A stretch of 64,000 bases of DNA. Origin: Taeniopygia guttata (lineage: Eukaryota; Chordata; Aves; Passeriformes; Estrildidae). The stretch is from NCBI RefSeq assembly GCF_048771995.1, contig NC_133063.1, positions 63,595,514 through 63,659,513 of the forward strand, given 5' to 3'. The position numbers and the translations under genes are program-made. The stretch's first letter is position 1. Each line of letters begins with the position of its first letter. Under the pieces are notes generated by a model. It searched no databases. It was not told where the DNA came from and saw nothing but the letters and a program-made list of their open reading frames with translations. Positions 8,780 through 23,106 of this stretch are shown piece by piece.

Positions 8780-10514
8780 GCCTTTGCTTACTCTTACTGA
8801 ACATTGCTTTCAGTTTCCCTCCTAGTGTTACTGCATACCAGTAAAAATCAGCAGCTGAGTTACACCCTAGGGTTTCAATGGCAACACTGTATGTTCCAGC
8901 CTCCCCCACTCCCTCAGCATGCCCCTCACACACGCAGCACGCTTGCGATTGCACCAAAACTCAGGGCCAGGCCCACATTTTAAGCACCTGCAATAATTCT
9001 GGCCCTGGCAAATCTAGCGCTGGGGGGATTGTGCAGCAGGAAGCCATGGGGCTGTGGTGGGGGCAGTGCCTGCCCAGCAAAGAAGGCAAAAGGCAGGGGG
9101 ACCTCTGTGAGCACACTTCTCCCTCAGTGCAGCAGCAAGTTCTGCTGCTGGCAGGGATCCTCCTTTGGGAGGTTCCTACTTGCTCTCCCTAAAGGGAGCT
9201 GCCTGTTCCTGTCCCCACAGCAGGCTTCTCTCTCTTACATGGGCCACAGCCGTTTTTTTTTCCATGCCCTGAAGGAAGGGGAACTTTTCTAATGACAGTG
9301 GGAGCTAAAATATTTCATTAATATTTTAGCTGTTTTCACTGTCATGACTTCTGGTTGAATTCAAGAGGCAAAATTAATAGCCCTGCTTCAAAGCGCTATG
9401 GAAGCGGAATACTGAGAAGTGACTGCTGGACACAATCACCGTTTGAGTCACTTTGGCATTTTTTTCTGGTAGTTGCACTGGATGGATATTTTTAAAGAAA
9501 TGGTGGGTTAAATAAAAAGAAGGACAGATTTCAGGCAATTTGAGAAATTTTTCTCCTTTTATTATTTCTTCACACATATATATGTAGATATTGCTGAAGG
9601 GCAGCTATTACGGAAGGGTAGCTCAGTCTTTTAGGACTGAATTGTTCCCTAGGAGCGTGTAAAAGTGACAGCATAAAGAAAACTTTTTAGCAATCTTTCC
9701 AAAGATTGCTAAAAAAGTTGAGGAGTACTCTGCTGCAAAATTTCAGGCACTTCAGGGCATTTTCAGTTCAAACTTCGAGCATTTCTATGGAAATGCTCAA
9801 GAGACAGCATACTTAATATATCCAACATCTCTGTTTGCAAAGAGTCTTTATTTCAGATAGAGGTATAGGAAGGACGTTCTCTATGATACAGAGGGTTATG
9901 TACAAAGAATGACATATTTCAGGCAATTTGAGAAACTTATCTTCTTTTATTAGTTTCTCAAACATAGATATTCCAGTATTATTTAAAAGCAGACAAGCAA
10001 CTAGGGGAATTCTCTAAACTAAGGGTAATTCTCTAAACTAAGGGTTTAAACTAATCTAGTCTAAACTCTATTTCTCTACACTAAGGGTAACTTTGCCAAA
10101 TAGTTGTATACTGCCAACGCTAAAGGGCCTCTGGAATGAATCCTAAGAATCAAGTCTAATTAAAACTACGACTAAATAACTACATGAAGTCCCTAATAGG
10201 CTAGGTTGCTGTCTTCGAGGTATTCCAAGCAACCTCCATCAGCTTCACTGTTATTCTTCTGTGAGGATGTGCAGGTGGAGCCAGTTTCTGCCTCCTAGAC
10301 TTAGGCAACAGCACTGTTGTAAATGGAAGGTGAAGGGCAAGGCCGCTCAGAGAAGTGTCTGCACAAGGAATCCATGTGCTGCAGCATCTTCCTTCCGCAG
10401 GAGCAGGAAAGCAGCTTTGGGATTGTCAGGGACAACTGCAACAATCACAAAGAGTCCACGTCGCTGCAATCGGCTGTGAACTTCTCCATCACAGCTTTGT
10501 GCAGGGAACTCCTC

Positions 10515-13032
10515 TTAGTGTTGGTTGGAGAGCAGCATCCAGAGGCGAAAGTGCAGCTGATCATGAGCCTCCATCGCCTTCCTGTGGGCATCCGGATCTC
10601 GGGCCAGGTATTCAGAGAGGTTGAGCGGCTCAACCTTTCGCATTGCTGGAGGCACGCTGATCTCTGCAGGAAGTTTCTCGTTGCCTAGAACAAAATGGTC
10701 CAGGCGTTTCCATTTCAGGCAGAACTGCAGGAACGCCATGATGTCCCACAGCCGCAGTGGAAATTCCTTCCTGTGCCAGTAGACCCGCGGTATGATGTTT
10801 AACACATGCATGACCAGAGTCTTCCAGGTAGAGGTGGAAAAACCTGTGCCGCTCAGCATGCAGGTGAAGAGCTGCAGGTATTTCAGGTGCAACCCTTTAC
10901 ACGGTATCTGCCTGGCAATGTGCTGGAAGAATTTTGCCTCTGCCACAGCGAATGTCTCAGGCCACGCTGTGCTTGCGAGGATGTTGGCCTTGGCGGGCTG
11001 ACTGCTCACCTTGAAAACAGCACAGACGAATTATGGCTTCTTCTTTGGCAACGGGGCAGAAAGACAGAGACTTTCTACAATCTCGGAATAACCAATACCC
11101 ACAGATTCCGACACTTGCTGCCGTCTGCCCTGCACTGTTTGGCTCTAGGTGGAAGGCGTGCCCTGGCGGGGGATTCAGTGGGACCAGCACACGGTACACT
11201 CCATCCCACTCATGGGGACTCCAGCCCTCAAAGGCGCTGCCCACCCCGATGGCTTCTTGAGGCACCGGATCGAAGCTATTGCTCACGCTGTCCACAAAGA
11301 CACGCGTGAAGCTCTCCATCAGCTCAGCTGTCACTGAGCAGCCTCTCTCCAGGTCCTCCACAGGCCACTCTATACCATCCACTAAAAGGATGTCCTGCTC
11401 ATTCCCAGCATCTTGGGTGTCTTCTCTGTCTTCACTTCCACCGCTGGCACTTTCTTCCCTGCCACCATCACTGCCACCTTTTTCACTGGCAGACACATTA
11501 CCTTGTTCTTCTTCTTGTCTATCCTTATTCTTGTTTCCCTCCACATCACATCAGCCTGTTCTTCATCCTTGTTTCTATCACTGCCATCTTCTATAACTTC
11601 CATATTTGCTTCCTCAGGTGCAGGAAAACCACTATGGGCAATTTCATTCCCACATTCATTGCTATCTTCCTGCCCAGTCCACTCTTTGCTTCTCTGGTCA
11701 TTGGCACCTCTGCTTTCCTGCGCCTTCACATTCATGTATTCTTCCGTTCCGGCTACATTGTCTTCACCTTCATTTACATCAGTGTTGTTGCCTGCCTTTA
11801 TAGTTGCACTATTGGTTTTTTTCTTGATTTCCTTCTCCCTTTTCCTTTCCAGAATCCTTTCTTGATCCACCTGAACATCCTTGTTTTCTTCATTGCCTCG
11901 TCGAGTTCATTTCCAGCAACACTGCCAGGTTCTTCTTCATCTCCTTCAGTGGTAGTGTCTCCTGGCACATCCCCATCACTCTGTCCTTCTTTCTTTAACT
12001 CATAGCCATTGCCATCGTTGACATGGCTGTCTTCCTTCGCATCATAATTGCCACTGTTGACATCGTCGTCTTCCTTCACCTTCACATCATAATTGCCTTC
12101 AAAGAGGACGAACAGGAAATGTCAGGGGTCTATATAGACTTTGGACAGGGTGGGCTTCCCTGGCTCTCTGCCAACCCCGTTGGGGCAGAAAGGAGGGATC
12201 CCGGATTATCTTGATCAGAGTCACAGGGTCCCGGGGAAGGGGAAACAGAACGCCCATGAGCTCACTGTAACAAATGGCATCATCCTTGTCTCCATCACCT
12301 GCAGCCACAGGTCTGCCTTCTCTGTCATTTTCAGTGCCGCTGTCGTCTGCCTCCAGAGCCATATCACTATCTTCTCCACCTTCCTCTGGATCAGCAGTGT
12401 CTTCTTCCTGTTCCGTTACTGTCTCATCTGCCAAGGTCTTGCAGGAGCTCTGGTCCTTGCTGCTGCTGCTGGCCTCACAGCTCCTTCTCCTGCAGCCCAG
12501 CCACAGGCCCAAGAGGAGCAGGATGCCAGCAAGAACCCAGAATGGCCACTGCTGCAGGGCACCAAAGAGCATGGCTCCCCAGCCCTCGTCCTGCTGCTCC
12601 AGCTCCTGCAGCAGCCGGGCCATCTCACGGTCCAGCAGCTCCTGACGCTCCCGCATTCTCTGGTGCGTGGCCTCATCCAGCCCATCCCCAGCTGGTTGGG
12701 GGAACTGGATCAGTCTTTGCACCAGCACGAAGAACAGTGACGGTAAAGCCATGGTCTACAGGAGGACACACGGAAGGGGCTCAGTGGGGCCGGAATGGAG
12801 ACAGACAGTGAGGGGCAGGAGCGGCAGGGATGTGGTGGCAGGAAGGAAAGGGCCCCCAGCAGCTGGCAAGGCTGCACCGCTGCCCCCGCGAGCACCGCAC
12901 CTGAGCAAGGCCCTCCTGCCGGGCGCTGGGCCCTGGAGACGGGGCAGCCCCGGGTACCGGCGCTCCTGTCCCAGCCCTCCTCCAGCCCCCTCTCCCCTCT
13001 GCTGTGTACTCACCGCTTGCCGAGGCTCTACT
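10515..13032 (-). pseudogene. ITPRIPL1-like: ITPRIPL1-like gene, broken, copy 2
   Basis: Same structure as copy 1: intron 1 at 12756-13013 (258 bp, with a private net 1-bp shortening from the altered CACC stretch), ATG at 12752, and an open 217-codon N-terminal frame 12752-12099. Charged blocks follow at 12085-11798 and 11870-11382, the Mab-21 start at 11544-10957 and the C-terminal fragment at 11009-10515. GSAFEG is intact here, so the Mab-21-start frame reads 195 codons. The same frame changes as in copy 1 remain, so no complete protein can be read. Private change: Gly to Asp in the charged block. Confidence 0.88.
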
Positions 13033-13138
13033 GGGGCAGCGGCACCGGCTTGGGGCCTTCTATAGTTGCCCCCATTGTGACACGGCCCCTGTGCTGTCAC
13101 AGAGCCCAGAGCGCATCACAGGCCAGCCCCGCCCGCCG
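13008..13138 (-). promoter_or_regulatory. Promoter and exon 1 donor of ITPRIPL1-like copy 2
   Basis: Same elements as copy 1: donor at 13008-13013, TATA-like CTATAG at 13060-13065, TGTGACA inverted pair and GC box upstream, all unchanged. Confidence 0.55.
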
Positions 13139-14066
13139 TCCCAGCCCGGTCATGGAACTCATCATGGCCCGGGCACGGAACTCATCATGGCCCCGGGCAC
13201 CCAGAGCCCCAACAGACACCGAGTGCAGAGCCATCACTCGGCAACCTGGGAACCCCAGAGCTTCCCTTGGCAAAGCAGGCACAAGCACCCTGCACACAAC
13301 CCTTGTCAAATACAGATTTGGGTGACAGGACCCATGGATGTTTTCACTATACGTGTGTGAGCTTTTATTTATTATTCAAGGCAGAACTTTTTGCTATCGA
13401 TATTGATATTTATTACTGTGGCGCTGCATCTCCTCTCCCTTGCTTCTTTCTAGGCTGCAGTGAGATCTGGGAAATACTTGTTCGGCCTTGGCCTTGACAT
13501 ACCACCTGGGATCAGCTCTTTCTTTTCTTGGGTGATCTCAAGCACACACATTTGTGACAATTACTTTGGGGGCAACGTGTCATATCAGCTAATATTTATT
13601 TACTGATTTAGTGAGAAATAAATCCACACTGCTCGAATGATGCACGGGAAGTTGTAATGTCATCCACTCTTAAGGCCTACACTTACTTTACACCAGCACT
13701 GTCCTGCCTCACAGATCTTTTGTGAAAAAAGAAAAGATGTCTTAGGATTTATTTTCTGAATTAGGGACACTTCCAAAGATCTCTTTATTGACTGACAAGG
13801 ACCACACGGGACCAACTTTTGGTTTGCAAAGCAGCATAAAAATCTTTAGGCCCTCACAAACAACTTCTTACACCAGATATGGCTGATCAATAGTCTGGCC
13901 TAATATTGGGCAAGCCACTATAATCATTAAATACATGTTTTAAAATGGAAAAAGAAAATCCTCCAAGCACAGAACTTCTGAAGCATAGCTCATTCCACTC
14001 TAATGTGCTCCCCCCGAACAAAAGATAAAGGTGTGTCCCTCCTGACACTTACTGCAACAGGCTGCC

Positions 14067-14520
14067 TGTTGTAGTTTGACAGGGAGGTGAATTTTCTCAA
14101 GAAGTTGAGGTCAAACCAATCAGTGGTTAGGTTTAGATACTGTTGCAGCATTTCTGAGAGAGTGAGGGCATGATTTATCTCTGGAATGAGATTTGAGCTA
14201 CTCCAGTCTATGCCTCTGATCTGGACTTTTTAAGGCCTTCTAACCTGTGACGGAATTAGAAATTAAGAGCTTGTGGCGCAGTTAGAAATTGTATTAAGGA
14301 GTGATGTGAAGCACTGGGCTTTCTGGGTGTGAAGTAGTGTAGGTTTGTAGTGTGAAGTTTAGTCCACCTTAAGACAAAGACAAACAATGTTCGCTTGCCA
14401 GTGGGAGTGCCTTTGTAAACTGTAAACTATATTGAAGTGTATATAAACTGCCATCTTCTAACTAATAAACGGAGAACGTTTGATTAACCATATTGGTTTG
14501 ATCTGCGTTTGTCCAGTCCA
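14067..14520 (+). mobile_element. Possible solo LTR fossil, unit 2
   Basis: Unit-2 equivalent of the LTR-like stretch at 5481-5934; same length and ends. Confidence 0.35.
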
Positions 14521-15680
14521 GCTTTCCTGTCTAGTAAGGCCCCTGGCTTTGAGATACTCCTGCTTAGAGTGACCATAACACTACCCTAGCATGACAGCCA
14601 TTCTGAGAGAAACACTTTTTTGTACAGGATGTAAACATGTCTGCATTTGGATGCTATCCTCGGTACAAACCTCCTCTCTTGCTTTTTTCTCATTGGACAT
14701 CCTTGCTACTGCATATGATAGAGCTGTTTATTGGGAAGAGTTTCTCTGATGCCGATCACAGCACAGCAGGAGGTTTTTGCTCCCTTGGGCTTCTCAAATT
14801 CTTTTTGGATGATCTCTTTATCATCCAAAAAGGGCTGATGGAACACAGAATGTCTTTCTCTTCTCCATCCATGACACAAGAATTGCCTGCACTCATAAAA
14901 CACAGTTTTCTGAACCATCCTATATAATAACAAACAATGCCTTCTAAATTCTGCCATCTAAATGAGGTCACTATTGAAGAGCTTCACATGCCAAGTGTTA
15001 CCTAGCAGGGAGGGGAGCAGAGGAAGACAGGATCACAGCACCTGCTGGTCAGTCATTCACAGGCATCACCAGGAAGATACAGGAGAGAGCCATGAATTTC
15101 ATGGGCTACTGTGTTTCAGCAACCCATATCACCCCGCTCCTTTTAAATCTCTTCTCATGACAAGCTTCCAGTCTCATCACAGTGCTCACCTGAGGCACAT
15201 GAGTAAATAAGATGAAGAATAGGAGGGAAAATTTCTTCTGACCTCCAGTCACTTAAGCATCAAGCAGACAAGAGAAAACCTCTGGCCTACTCTAAGGGAG
15301 GTGGTTTATACTCACCTACAGCTAAAGCTATTCTGAAAACCCATGTTATTAGACCCAGAGTGATAAAGAGCTATGAATTTACTGATTCTGGCAAAAAGGC
15401 AGCTTTAAATGAGCTCTGCTACTCCTAGTCTCTCTCCTTAGAACTTCAGGTTGAGATGCTTAGGACCAGCTAAAGAAAAAAGTAATTTCATTCATGCCCT
15501 GGTCAAACATTTCTCAGTCTCTTGTCCCCGCCAATGCACCAACCAGTCAAACACTGAAAAAGCTATCCATGGTAAGCTTCCAGTGGAATACTGGCAAAAT
15601 CTTTGTGGACTGCACTATTTGAAGGGTCTGAGGTCAACTCACTGTGAATCACTTTTACCGCTCTGCTTAGCCTACTACCT

Positions 15681-15720
15681 CAGCTCAGCTCAGCTCAGCT
15701 CAGCTCAGCTCAGCTCAGCT
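15681..15720. repeat. (CAGCT)8 microsatellite, unit 2
   Basis: Eight exact CAGCT pentamers. Confidence 0.97.
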
Positions 15721-18700
15721 CAGCAACCTCCCAGCTACCTTCAGCTGCAGAAGCCCATGACCTGCAGTCAGAAAGGCATGAGTCTTACGAAAGAAACAGA
15801 CATGGGGAATGAAGTGTGGAGATTAATCCACACTCTGAGGAACAGGCAACACTAAAAAACAGTCTGGCAATAGCTTGTGTCTAGAAGCTGCGTACCTTCA
15901 AAACCACCTCAGGGGTTTGGGATTTGTGCTGACTTGCACAAAGGAACCCACTCCACCCTGTAGCAGTGGGCTCCTTCTTTCCAGCCTGGATGGAGACATG
16001 CCCTGCATTTTGCAAGCATGTCCAGGTGTTCAGAATGGAACATCCTGATCATATTTAGCACCTTAAGGCATGCAGCTCTTCCTTTCTCAAAGTATGTTTT
16101 GTGAAATTATAGGTACTGCTATCTCTACCTTTCCAGACAAATTACCCTCATTATATTGCACTTGCCTTCAAAATACTGCCACTCCTACGTTTCAGACTTT
16201 GTTTCTCTCAGAAGGATGCACAAAGAGTTGGAGTAGTTGCAAGCACCTGCACCTGCAATTTTCAACTAACTGCATCTTCAGAAGGGATTCTGACAACAGG
16301 CCATTCTCTGGAGATGGACACGGCGCTCTGAGGCAAGACAGATAACTTTGCTACATCTTATAGCCCAGATCTCTATGACCAGAGCCACTGTCCTTGAGAT
16401 AAGATGAAAAAAAAAAAAATCAGGGAATGTATTTTAGCCAAATGAAAATAAATCAGATCTACTGTGGGCTCTCATCCTGTTTAAGAGCAGAGTTGCATGT
16501 ACCTGAAAAACAGGTTTGTAAAGGAAAGGCTACCAGATTTTACTTTAAAGAATGATAACAGACACCACTGTGTTGAAGGCACAGATAACAGCCCAATTAA
16601 GGAGGGTTTTCTTTCATTGTAATCACAAACAATTTAAAACCAGCTCCTTACTTGCTTTCTTTTGTCATATTCATTGTGAATTTTTCCTTCTAGGAAAATA
16701 TAAATAATTGTTTTCTATTTATGTTTCTCATGAATTTGTGGTTACTTTGTAACGATTGTTAGTTGCAAATTAGATTCCTTAACCATTGAAAAGATGAAGA
16801 ACAGCATGGCCTTGGCTGAAGAGAGTGATGTCAAAAATTGAAAAGAATGGCTTGTTTTTACTATCCATATCTATTACTATTTTGCCAGATGAATTTTATT
16901 GTGATTTGACTATTACCTATAGATTTCATGGATTTCAGTGTCCAACCTGTAAGTGATTTTCTTCAGTAAATCCAAAGGACAGTTGCCTACAGAAGCCCTG
17001 ACCTGACTCAAGAGCTCTTCTGACACTGCCGGCATGTGCTGACATTCTCTGGCTGTGATGCATTTGACTCAAAGCTGCTTTCTCCAAATGCTCATCTGAC
17101 ACCAGGGCCCTGCTCCATTCAGCCTTTGCTAAATCCATAAAAATGGTTGAATTCTGCTCACTGAAAGGCGCCCCGGGAAAGGGTCAGCTGCAGGTCGGTG
17201 AGAGCGGGCTGGGAGTCAGTTGAACGTGGGTTCGTGTGGGCCATGCGAACAGAGAGCTGATTGGGGTCAGTTAAGGCCGAGCAGACTTGCTCAGTTACTT
17301 CATCAGTGCTGCCTCCTGTTTTCAAGGCCTGGAAGAACAGCTCAGCCACAGAAAAACATCCCGATTATTTGCCTTTGCTTACTCTTACTGAACATTGCTT
17401 TCAGTTTCCCTCCTAGTGTTACTGCATACCAGTAAAAATCAGCAGCTGAGTTACACCCTAGGGTTTCAATGGCAACACTGTATGTTCCAGCCTCCCCCAC
17501 TCCCTCAGCATGCCCCTCACACACGCAGCACGCTTGCGATTGCACCAAAACTCAGGGCCAGGCCCACATTTTAAGCACCTGCAATAATTCTGGCCCTGGC
17601 AAATCTAGCGCTGGGGGGATTGTGCAGCAGGAAGCCATGGGGCTGTGGTGGGGGCAGTGCCTGCCCAGCAAAGACGGCAAAAGGCAGGGGGACCTCTGTG
17701 AGCACACTTCTCCCTCAGTGCAGCAGCAAGTTCTGCTGCTGGCAGGGATCCTCCTTTGGGAGGTTCCTACTTGCTCTCCCTAAAGGGAGCTGCCTGTTCC
17801 TGTCCCCACAGCAGGCTTCTCTCTCTTACATGGGCCACAGCCGTTTTTTTTTCCATGCCCTGAAGGAAGGGGAACTTTTCTAATGACAGTGGGAGCTAAA
17901 ATATTTCATTAATATTTTAGCTGTTTTCACTGTCATGACTTCTGGTTGAATTCAAGAGGCAAAATTAATAGCCCTGCTTCAAAGCGCTATGGAAGCGGAA
18001 TACTGAGAAGTGACTGCTGGACACAATCACCGTTTGAGTCACTTTGGCATTTTTTTCTGGTAGTTGCACTGGATGGATATTTTTAAAGAAATGGTGGGTT
18101 AAATAAAAAGAAGGACAGATTTCGGGCAATTTGAGAAATTTTTCTCCTTTTATTATTTCTTCACACATATATATGTAGATATTGCTGAAGGGCAGCTATT
18201 ACGGAAGGGTAGCTCAGTCTTTTAGGACTGAATTGTTCCCTAGGAGCGTGTAAAAGTGACAGCATAAAGAAAACTTTTTAGCAATCTTTCCAAAGATTGC
18301 TAAAAAAGTTGAGGAGTACTCTGCTGCAAAATTTCAGGCACTTCAGGGCATTTTCAGTTCAAACTTCGAGCATTTCTATGGAAATGCTCAAGAGACAGCA
18401 TACTTAATATATCCAACATCTCTGTTTGCAAAGAGTCTTTATTTCAGATAGAGGTATAGGAAGGACGTTCTCTATGATACAGAGGGTTATGTACAAAGAA
18501 TGACATATTTCAGGCAATTTGAGAAACTTATCTTCTTTTATTAGTTTCTCAAACATAGATATTCCAGTATTATTTAAAAGCAGACAAGCAACTAGGGGAA
18601 TTCTCTAAACTAAGGGTAATTCTCTAAACTAAGGGTTTAAACTAATCTAGTCTAAACTCTATTTCTCTACACTAAGGGTAACTTTGCCAAATAGTTGTAT

Positions 18701-19105
18701 ACTGCCAACGCTAAAGGGCCTCTGGAATGAATCCTAAGAATCAAGTCTAATTAAAACTACGACTAAATAACTACATGAAGTCCCTAATAGGCTAGGTTGC
18801 TGTCTTCGAGGTATTCCAAGCAACCTCCATCAGCTTCACTGGTATTCTTCTGTGAGGATGTGCAGGTGGAGCCAGTTTCTGCCTCCTAGACTTAGGCAAC
18901 AGCACTGTTGTAAATGGAAGGTGAAGGGCAAGGCCGCTCAGAGAAGTGTCTGCACAAGGAATCCATGTGCTGCAGCATCTTCCTTCCGCAGGAGCAGGAA
19001 AGCAGCTTTGGGATTGTCAGGGACAACTGCAACAATCACAAAGAGTCCACGTCGCTGCAATCGGCTGTGAACTTCTCCATCACAGCTTTGTGCAGGGAAC
19101 TCCTC

Positions 19106-21618
19106 TTAGTGTTGGTTGGAGAGCAGCATCCAGAGGCGAAAGTGCAGCTGATCATGAGCCTCCATCGCCTTCCTGTGGGCATCCGGATCTCGGGCCAGGT
19201 ATTCAGAGAGGTTGAGCGGCTCAACCTTTCGCATTGCTGGAGGCACGCTGATCTCTGCAGGAAGCTTCTCGTTGCCTAGAACAAAATGGTCCAGGCGTTT
19301 CCATTTCAGGCAGAACTGCAGGAACGCCATGATGTCCCACAGCCGCAGTGGAAGTTCCTTCCTGTGCCAGTAGACCCGCGGTATGATGTTTAACACATGC
19401 ATGACCAGAGTCTTCCAGGTAGAGGTGGAAAAACCTGTGCCGCTCAGCATGCAGGTGAAGAGCTGCAGGTATTTCAGGTGCAACCCTTTACACGGTATCT
19501 GCCTGGCAATGTGCTGGAAGAATTTTGCCTCTGCCACAGCGAATGTCTCAGGCCACGCTGTGCTTGCGAGGATGTTGGCCTTGGCGGGCTGACTGCTCAC
19601 CTTGAAAACAGCACAGACGAATTATGGCTTCTTCTTTGGCAACGGGGCAGAAAGACAGAGACTTTCTACAATCTCGGAATAACCAATACCCACAGATTCC
19701 GACACTTGCTGCCGTCTGCCCTGCACTGTTTGGCTCTAGGTGGAAGGCGTGCCCTGGCGGGGGATTCAGTGGGACCAGCACACGGTACACTCCATCCCAC
19801 TCATGGGGACTCCAGCCCTCAAAGGCGCTGCCCACCCCGATGGCTTCTTGAGGCACCGGATCGAAGCTATTGCTCACGCTGTCCACAAAGACACGCGTGA
19901 AGCTCTCCATCAGCTCAGCTGTCACTGAGCAGCCTCTCTCCAGGTCCTCCACAGGCCACTCTATACCATCCACTAAAAGGATGTCCTGCTCATTCCCAGC
20001 ATCTTGGGTGTCTTCTCTGTCTTCACTTCCACCGCTGGCACTTTCTTCCCTGCCACCATCACTGCCACCTTTTTCACTGGCAGACACATTACCTTGTTCT
20101 TCTTCTTGTCTATCCTTATTCTTGTTTCCCTCCACATCACATCAGCCTGTTCTTCATCCTTGTTTCTATCACTGCCATCTTCTATAACTTCCATATTTGC
20201 TTCCTCAGGTGCAGGAAAACCACTATGGGCAATTTCATTCCCACATTCATTGCTATCTTCCTGCCCAGTCCACTCTTTGCTTCTCTGGTCATTGGCACCT
20301 CTGCTTTCCTGCGCCTTCACATTCATGTATTCTTCCGTTCCGGCTACATTGTCTTCACCTTCATTTACATCAGTGCTGTTGCCTGCCTTTATAGTTGCAC
20401 TATTGGTTTTTTTCTTGATTTCCTTCTCCCTTTTCCTTTCCAGAATCCTTTCTTGATCCACCTGAACATCCTTGTTTTCTTCATTGCCTCGTCGAGTTCA
20501 TTTCCAGCAACACTGCCAGGTTCTTCTTCATCTCCTTCAGTGGTAGTGTCTCCTGGCACATCCCCATCACTCTGTCCTTCTTTCTTTAACTCATAGCCAT
20601 TGCCATCGTTGACATGGCTGTCTTCCTTCGCATCATAATTGCCACTGTTGACATCGCCGTCTTCCTTCACCTTCACATCATAATTGCCTTCAAAGAGGAC
20701 GAACAGGAAATGTCAGGGGTCTATATAGACTTTGGACAGGGTGGGCTTCCCTGGCTCTCTGCCAACCCCGTTGGGGCAGAAAGGAGGGATCCCGGATTAT
20801 CTTGATCAGAGTCACAGGGTCCCGGGGAAGGGGAAACAGAATGCCCATGAGCTCACTGTAACAAATGGCATCATCCTTGTCTCCATCACCTGCAGCCACA
20901 GGTCTGCCTTCTCTGTCATTTTCAGTGCCGCTGTCGTCTGCCTCCAGAGCCATATCTTCTCCACCTTCCTCTGGATCAGCAGTGTCTTCTTCCTGTTCCG
21001 TTACTGTCTCATCTGCCAAGGTCTTGCAGGAGCTCTGGTCCTTGCTGCTGCTGCTGGCCTCACAGCTCCTTCTCCTGCAGCCCAGCCACAGGCCCAAGAG
21101 GAGCAGGATGCCAGCAAGAACCCAGAATGGCCACTGCTGCAGGGCACCAAAGAGCATGGCTCCCCAGCCCTCGTCCTGCTGCTCCAGCTCCTGCAGCAGC
21201 CGGGCCATCTCACGGTCCAGCAGCTCCTGACGCTCCCGCATTCTCTGGTGCGTGGCCTCATCCAGCCCATCCCCAGCTGGCTGGGGGAACTGGATCAGTC
21301 TTTGCACCAGCACGAAGAACAGTGACGGTAAAGCCATGGTCTACAGGAGGACACACGGAAGGGGCTCAGTGGGGCCGGAATGGAGACAGACAGTGAGGGG
21401 CAGGAGCGGCAGGGATGTGGTGGCAGGAAGGAAAGGGCCCCCAGCAGCTGGCAAGGCTGCACCGCTGCCCCCGCGAGCACCGCGCCCTGAGCAAGGCCCT
21501 CCTGCCGGGCGCTGGGCCCTGGAGACGGGGCAGCCCCGGGTACCGGCGCTCCTGTCCCAGCCCTCCTCCAGCCCCCTCTCCCCTCTGCTGTGTACTCACC
21601 GCTTGCCGAGGCTCTACT
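19106..21618 (-). pseudogene. ITPRIPL1-like: ITPRIPL1-like gene, broken, copy 3
   Basis: As copy 2, with intron 1 at 21341-21599, ATG at 21337 and an N-terminal frame of 215 codons (21337-20690). Two codons (Ser-Asp in the acidic tail) are removed by a 6-bp deletion that keeps the frame and is shared with copy 6. Charged blocks are at 20676-20389 and 20461-19973, the Mab-21 start at 20135-19548 and the C-terminal fragment at 19600-19106. The shared frame breaks are present. Confidence 0.88.
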
Positions 21619-21724
21619 GGGGCAGCGGCACCGGCTTGGGGCCTTCTATAGTTGCCCCCATTGTGACACGGCCCCTGTGCTGTCACAGAGCCCAGAGCGC
21701 ATCACAGGCCAGCCCCGCCCGCCG
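21594..21724 (-). promoter_or_regulatory. Promoter and exon 1 donor of ITPRIPL1-like copy 3
   Basis: Same elements: donor at 21594-21599, TATA-like box at 21646-21651, inverted pair and GC box upstream. Confidence 0.55.
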
Positions 21725-22652
21725 TCCCAGCCCGGTCATGGAACTCATCATGGCCCGGGCACGGAACTCATCATGGCCCCGGGCACCCAGAGCCCCAACA
21801 GACACCGAGTGCAGAGCCATCACTCGGCAACCTGGGAACCCCAGAGCTTCCCTTGGCAAAGCAGGCACAAGCACCCTGCACACAACCCTTGTCAAATACA
21901 GATTTGGGTGACAGGACCCATGGATGTTTTCACTATACGTGTGTGAGCTTTTATTTATTATTCAAGGCAGAACTTTTTGCTATCGATATTGATATTTATT
22001 ACTGTGGCGCTGCATCTCCTCTCCCTTGCTTCTTTCTAGGCTGCAGTGAGATCTGGGAAATACTTGTTCGGCCTTGGCCTTGACATACCACCTGGGATCA
22101 GCTCTTTCTTTTCTTGGGTGATCTCAAGCACACACATTTGTGACAATTACTTTGGGGGCAACGTGTCATATCAGCTAATATTTATTTACTGATTTAGTGA
22201 GAAATAAATCCACACTGCTCGAATGATGCACGGGAAGTTGTAATGTCATCCACTCTTAAGGCCTACACTTACTTTACACCAGCACTGTCCTGCCTCACAG
22301 ATCTTTTGTGAAAAAAGAAAAGATGTCTTAGGATTTATTTTCTGAATTAGGGACACTTCCAAAGATCTCTTTATTGACTGACAAAGACCACACGGGACCA
22401 ACTTTTGGTTTGCAAAGCAGCATAAAAATCTTTAGGCCCTCACAAACAACTTCTTACACCAGATATGGCTGATCAATAGTCTGGCCTAATATTGGGCAAG
22501 CCACTATAATCATTAAATACATGTTTTAAAATGGAAAAAGAAAATCCTCCAAGCACAGAACTTCTGAAGCATAGCTCATTCCACTCTAATGTGCTCCCCC
22601 CGAACAAAAGATAAAGGTGTGTCCCTCCTGACACTTACTGCAACAGGCTGCC

Positions 22653-23106
22653 TGTTGTAGTTTGACAGGGAGGTGAATTTTCTCAAGAAGTTGAGGTCAA
22701 ACCAATCAGTGGTTAGGTTTAGATACTGTTGCAGCATTTCTGAGAGAGTGAGGGCATGATTTATCTCTGGAATGAGATTTGAGCTACTGCAGTCTATGCC
22801 GCTGATCTGGACTTTTTAAGGCCTTCTAACCTGTGACGGAATTAGAAATTAAGAGCTTGTGGCGCAGTTAGAAATTGTATTAAGGAGTGATGTGAAGCAC
22901 TGGGCTTTCTGGGTGTGAAGTAGTGTAGGTTTGTAGTGTGAAGTTTAGTCCACCTTAAGACAAAGACAAACAATGTTCGCTTGCCAGTGGGAGTGCCTTT
23001 GTAAACTGTAAACTATATTGAAGTGTATATAAACTGCCATCTTCTAACTAATAAACGGAGAACGTTTGATTAACCATATTGGTTTGATCTGCGTTTGTCC
23101 AGTCCA
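22653..23106 (+). mobile_element. Possible solo LTR fossil, unit 3
   Basis: Unit-3 equivalent of the LTR-like stretch, same length. Two substitutions in its first half are shared with unit 6. Confidence 0.35.

Larger units (their letters stand above)
8587..17177. repeat. Array unit 2 (8591 bp)
   Basis: Same layout as unit 1. It has (CAGCT)8, a nine-T run near 9254, the hairpin-positive allele at 14801-14832, and a private 2-bp loss within intron 1 near 12897. The charged region has a Gly-to-Asp change. Confidence 0.97.
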